From Agrobacterium fabrum (GTDB taxonomy: Bacteria; Pseudomonadota; Alphaproteobacteria; Rhizobiales; Rhizobiaceae), in NCBI GenBank assembly GCA_003241215.1, contig QFOL01000060.1:1-16253 (forward strand): DNA of 16,253 bases. The letters are read 5' to 3'. Each line of letters opens with the position of its first letter. Position 1 is the stretch's first letter. The translations under genes and the position numbers were made by a program. Below the pieces are notes generated by a model, which was given only the letters and a program-made list of their open reading frames with translations, was not told the DNA's origin and did no database searches. Below are positions 14,858-16,253 of this stretch, one piece after another.

Positions 14858-16024
14858 ATGCGTCCTCGGTCCCCCGTGTCCTTTCAGGGGTGGGCGTCAA
14901 AATGGACCTCGCCCGTCGTCTTCGGCCTCGCCGCCTGGCTCGTCTTTCCCTCTCTTACCGCGCGTGCGGATCTGGCCTCGCTTCTGGCCGGCCTGGACAA
15001 TGGCGGCGAGCAATGGCGCATGGTGCTGACGGCCTCTCCCGCTGGCTCCGTTCACAATGCCTCGCTGGCTTTCGATGACCCCGCAGGGGAGGCCGCATTG
15101 CATGGCGGCGGCATGACCCTGCCGGATGGCAGCCGGGTCGCCTTTGTCACCAACAAGAAGGGTGAGCCGACGACGCCGGACAGCGAGCGCGTGAACCGCG
15201 CAGCCAAGAAGGGCCGCATCGTCGCAACCGAAATCATGCAGCCGCCGAAGGCCTTCACCGCCGGTTCCGTCCTGCAGCGCACCAGCATGCTGGATATCGA
15301 GCCGCTGAAACGCAGGGATCGCACCGCTTTCGTCAAGCCGAAACGCGGCAGCAACGACGTGGAACTCGCCTCCTTCTATTTCCGCCGCGACGAAAAGAAG
15401 GCGGACAAGAGCGTCTCGCCGATGCTGGCCGAGCTCGTCACCAACCGCACGCCGGATATTCTTGCGACGGCTTACGCACCGGCCGCGCCGGATTTCGCCC
15501 GTGAATCGCCGTTCGACGCCATTCTCAAAAAGCCGGAGGCGGGCCGTTTCGTGCCGCAGATCGGCGCCGAGGACCACGCATGGGCCGCGACCCCGCTGCC
15601 GGCCGAGGTGTTTTCCGCAGCCGAGCAGCAATGCCTGGCATCCGGCATCTATTTCGAGGCGCGCGGAGAATCGGTGAAGGGACAGGCGGCCGTGGCGCAG
15701 GTCATCCTCAACCGCGTGCGCAATCCCGCTTATCCGAAAACCATCTGCGGCGTCGTTTATCAGAACAAGGACTGGCGCAACCGCTGCCAGTTTTCCTTCG
15801 CCTGCGACAATATCAAGGACCGGGTGAATTCCGAACGCCACTGGAAAATGGCGCGCGAAGTGGCCATGGCCACCACCGCCGGCAAGATCTGGCTGAAGGA
15901 AGTGGGTTCGGCAACCCATTATCACGCCGTCTACGTGCGTCCCGCCTGGGGCCGCACGATGAAGAAGGTCGGCAGAATCGGATTGCACGTCTTTTACCGT
16001 ACCTATGGTGGCGGCTGGAGCTGA
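14858..16024 (+). CDS. Secreted cell-wall hydrolase, SleB/Hydrolase_2 family
   Basis: The C-terminal domain (about 255-386 of the 388-residue form) matches the SleB-type Hydrolase_2 family, which cleaves peptidoglycan glycan strands. ASGIYFEARGES carries the likely catalytic glutamate (E267), followed by GQAAVAQVILNRV, CQFSFACD and ATHYHAVYVRPAW. The N-terminus has a basic segment, a hydrophobic stretch (VVFGLAAWLVFPS) and a probable cleavage after ARA (about residue 37), so it is exported to the periplasm. The middle (about 40-250) is not a domain I recognise and looks partly disordered and basic. Start is uncertain: ATG 14858 gives a normal signal peptide, while the frame is open to TTG 14816; none of the candidates has a good ribosome site. 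Upstream cell-cycle-like sequences suggest timed expression. Confidence 0.85.
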   Translation: MRPRSPVSFQGWASKWTSPVVFGLAAWLVFPSLTARADLASLLAGLDNGGEQWRMVLTASPAGSVHNASLAFDDPAGEAALHGGGMTLPDGSRVAFVTNKKGEPTTPDSERVNRAAKKGRIVATEIMQPPKAFTAGSVLQRTSMLDIEPLKRRDRTAFVKPKRGSNDVELASFYFRRDEKKADKSVSPMLAELVTNRTPDILATAYAPAAPDFARESPFDAILKKPEAGRFVPQIGAEDHAWAATPLPAEVFSAAEQQCLASGIYFEARGESVKGQAAVAQVILNRVRNPAYPKTICGVVYQNKDWRNRCQFSFACDNIKDRVNSERHWKMAREVAMATTAGKIWLKEVGSATHYHAVYVRPAWGRTMKKVGRIGLHVFYRTYGGGWS

Positions 16025-16098
16025 TACCACCGCCGATTTGTCGCATTTTGCGTGTCAAAAATGCCGATTCCTTTGCGAAACATCGCGGTCAAACGGCG

Positions 16099-16122
16099 GC
16101 TTGAGGTCAAGCTGTTGTTTTT
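16099..16122 (+). terminator. Weak candidate terminator after the cell-wall hydrolase
   Basis: GCTTG-AGGT-CAAGC forms a 5-bp stem with a four-base loop, followed by the T-rich TGTTGTTTTT. It lies 75 bases after the hydrolase stop. The short stem and interrupted T-run make this only a candidate. Confidence 0.35.
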
Positions 16123-16160
16123 GCATGATTAATTTGTGCTGCAACAACCATCGTCAGTGC

Positions 16161-16190
16161 CTTGACTAGAGAAGCCCCTAAAACTATGTT
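16161..16190 (+). promoter_or_regulatory. Sigma-70-type promoter reading out of the window
   Basis: CTTGAC (16161-16166), a 17-base spacer and CTATGT (16184-16189) agree closely with the rhizobial housekeeping consensus CTTGAC-N17-CTATAT. A GC-rich GCGCGCG follows. The window ends in CCAAAGGGT, which could be the ribosome site of the next gene. From remembered S. meliloti order (kup1 next to the atpI-atpB-atpE region) the downstream operon may encode the F0 ATP synthase, but no coding sequence of it is visible. Confidence 0.6.
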
Positions 16191-16253
16191 GCGCGCGACT
16201 TCAGAGCGGGCTGGAACAGGCTTAATCCGTCACCGTTTACAACTCCAAAGGGT

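Noticed and set aside
14812..15078. 88-codon plus-strand ORF with an ATG just before the hydrolase
   Set aside because: Overlaps the hydrolase in another frame and becomes Arg/Ser-rich; it has no ribosome site.

Overview
The window looks like chromosomal DNA from an alphaproteobacterium of the order Hyphomicrobiales (Rhizobiales), most likely Agrobacterium or Rhizobium. The evidence is high-GC coding with strong third-position bias, CtrA-type and GANTC cell-cycle sequences between genes, the residue character of MutL, Kup and DgoA/DgoK, and a gene order (sugar-acid cluster, LuxR, mrp, corA, kup, cell-wall hydrolase) that I recall from Sinorhizobium meliloti. The genus is inferred from memory of gene order, not from a search. 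I see no IS element, prophage, CRISPR array, rRNA or tRNA.

Layout. (1) 1-222, minus: the N-terminus of mutL, cut by the window edge. (2) 223-590: a divergent intergenic region holding a perfect CtrA-type site. (3) 591-3691, plus: a two-gene signalling unit, a kinase-less PAS-PAS-pseudoreceiver-receiver protein followed by a GGDEF-EAL protein with an altered GGDEF motif and an intact EAL domain, ending in a hairpin terminator. (4) 3772-6987, minus: four tightly packed genes, SDR sugar dehydrogenase, dgoK, dgoA and SMP-30 lactonase, which cover most of the De Ley-Doudoroff route of D-galactose breakdown. A divergent IclR-family regulator (7093-7947) lies beside them, with a 17-bp inverted-repeat operator between. 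(5) 8161-10203, plus: a LuxR-family protein whose acyl-homoserine-lactone pocket residues are mostly replaced, then a signal-less NrtA/NasS-like ligand-binding protein, with a perfect 7-3-7 palindrome between them. (6) 10331-11461: mrp (ApbC/NBP35 family) without the C-terminal CxxC. (7) 11799-14711: corA and kup, a Mg/K transport pair 15 nt apart. (8) 14858-16024: a secreted SleB-type cell-wall hydrolase with cell-cycle-like sequences upstream. (9) 16025-16253: non-coding, with a good housekeeping promoter reading out of the window.

How they work together. The sugar cluster should oxidise an aldose (SDR), open the lactone (SMP-30), phosphorylate 2-keto-3-deoxygalactonate (DgoK) and cleave it to pyruvate and glyceraldehyde-3-phosphate (DgoA). 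The dehydratase step and a transporter are not in the window. The PAS/receiver and GGDEF-EAL genes probably couple an internal signal to c-di-GMP hydrolysis, possibly under cell-cycle (CtrA) control. The LuxR and NrtA-like pair may be a small-molecule sensing unit; nothing in the sequence names its ligand.

Start codons need care. Shine-Dalgarno positions favour TTG starts for four genes (591, 4659, 8980, 11799), so longest-ORF starts would be wrong for them. The two least ordinary places are the kinase-less receiver / GGDEF-EAL pair under a perfect CtrA site and the LuxR / cytosolic NrtA-like pair with its palindrome. Neither is proven to be a new system from sequence alone.
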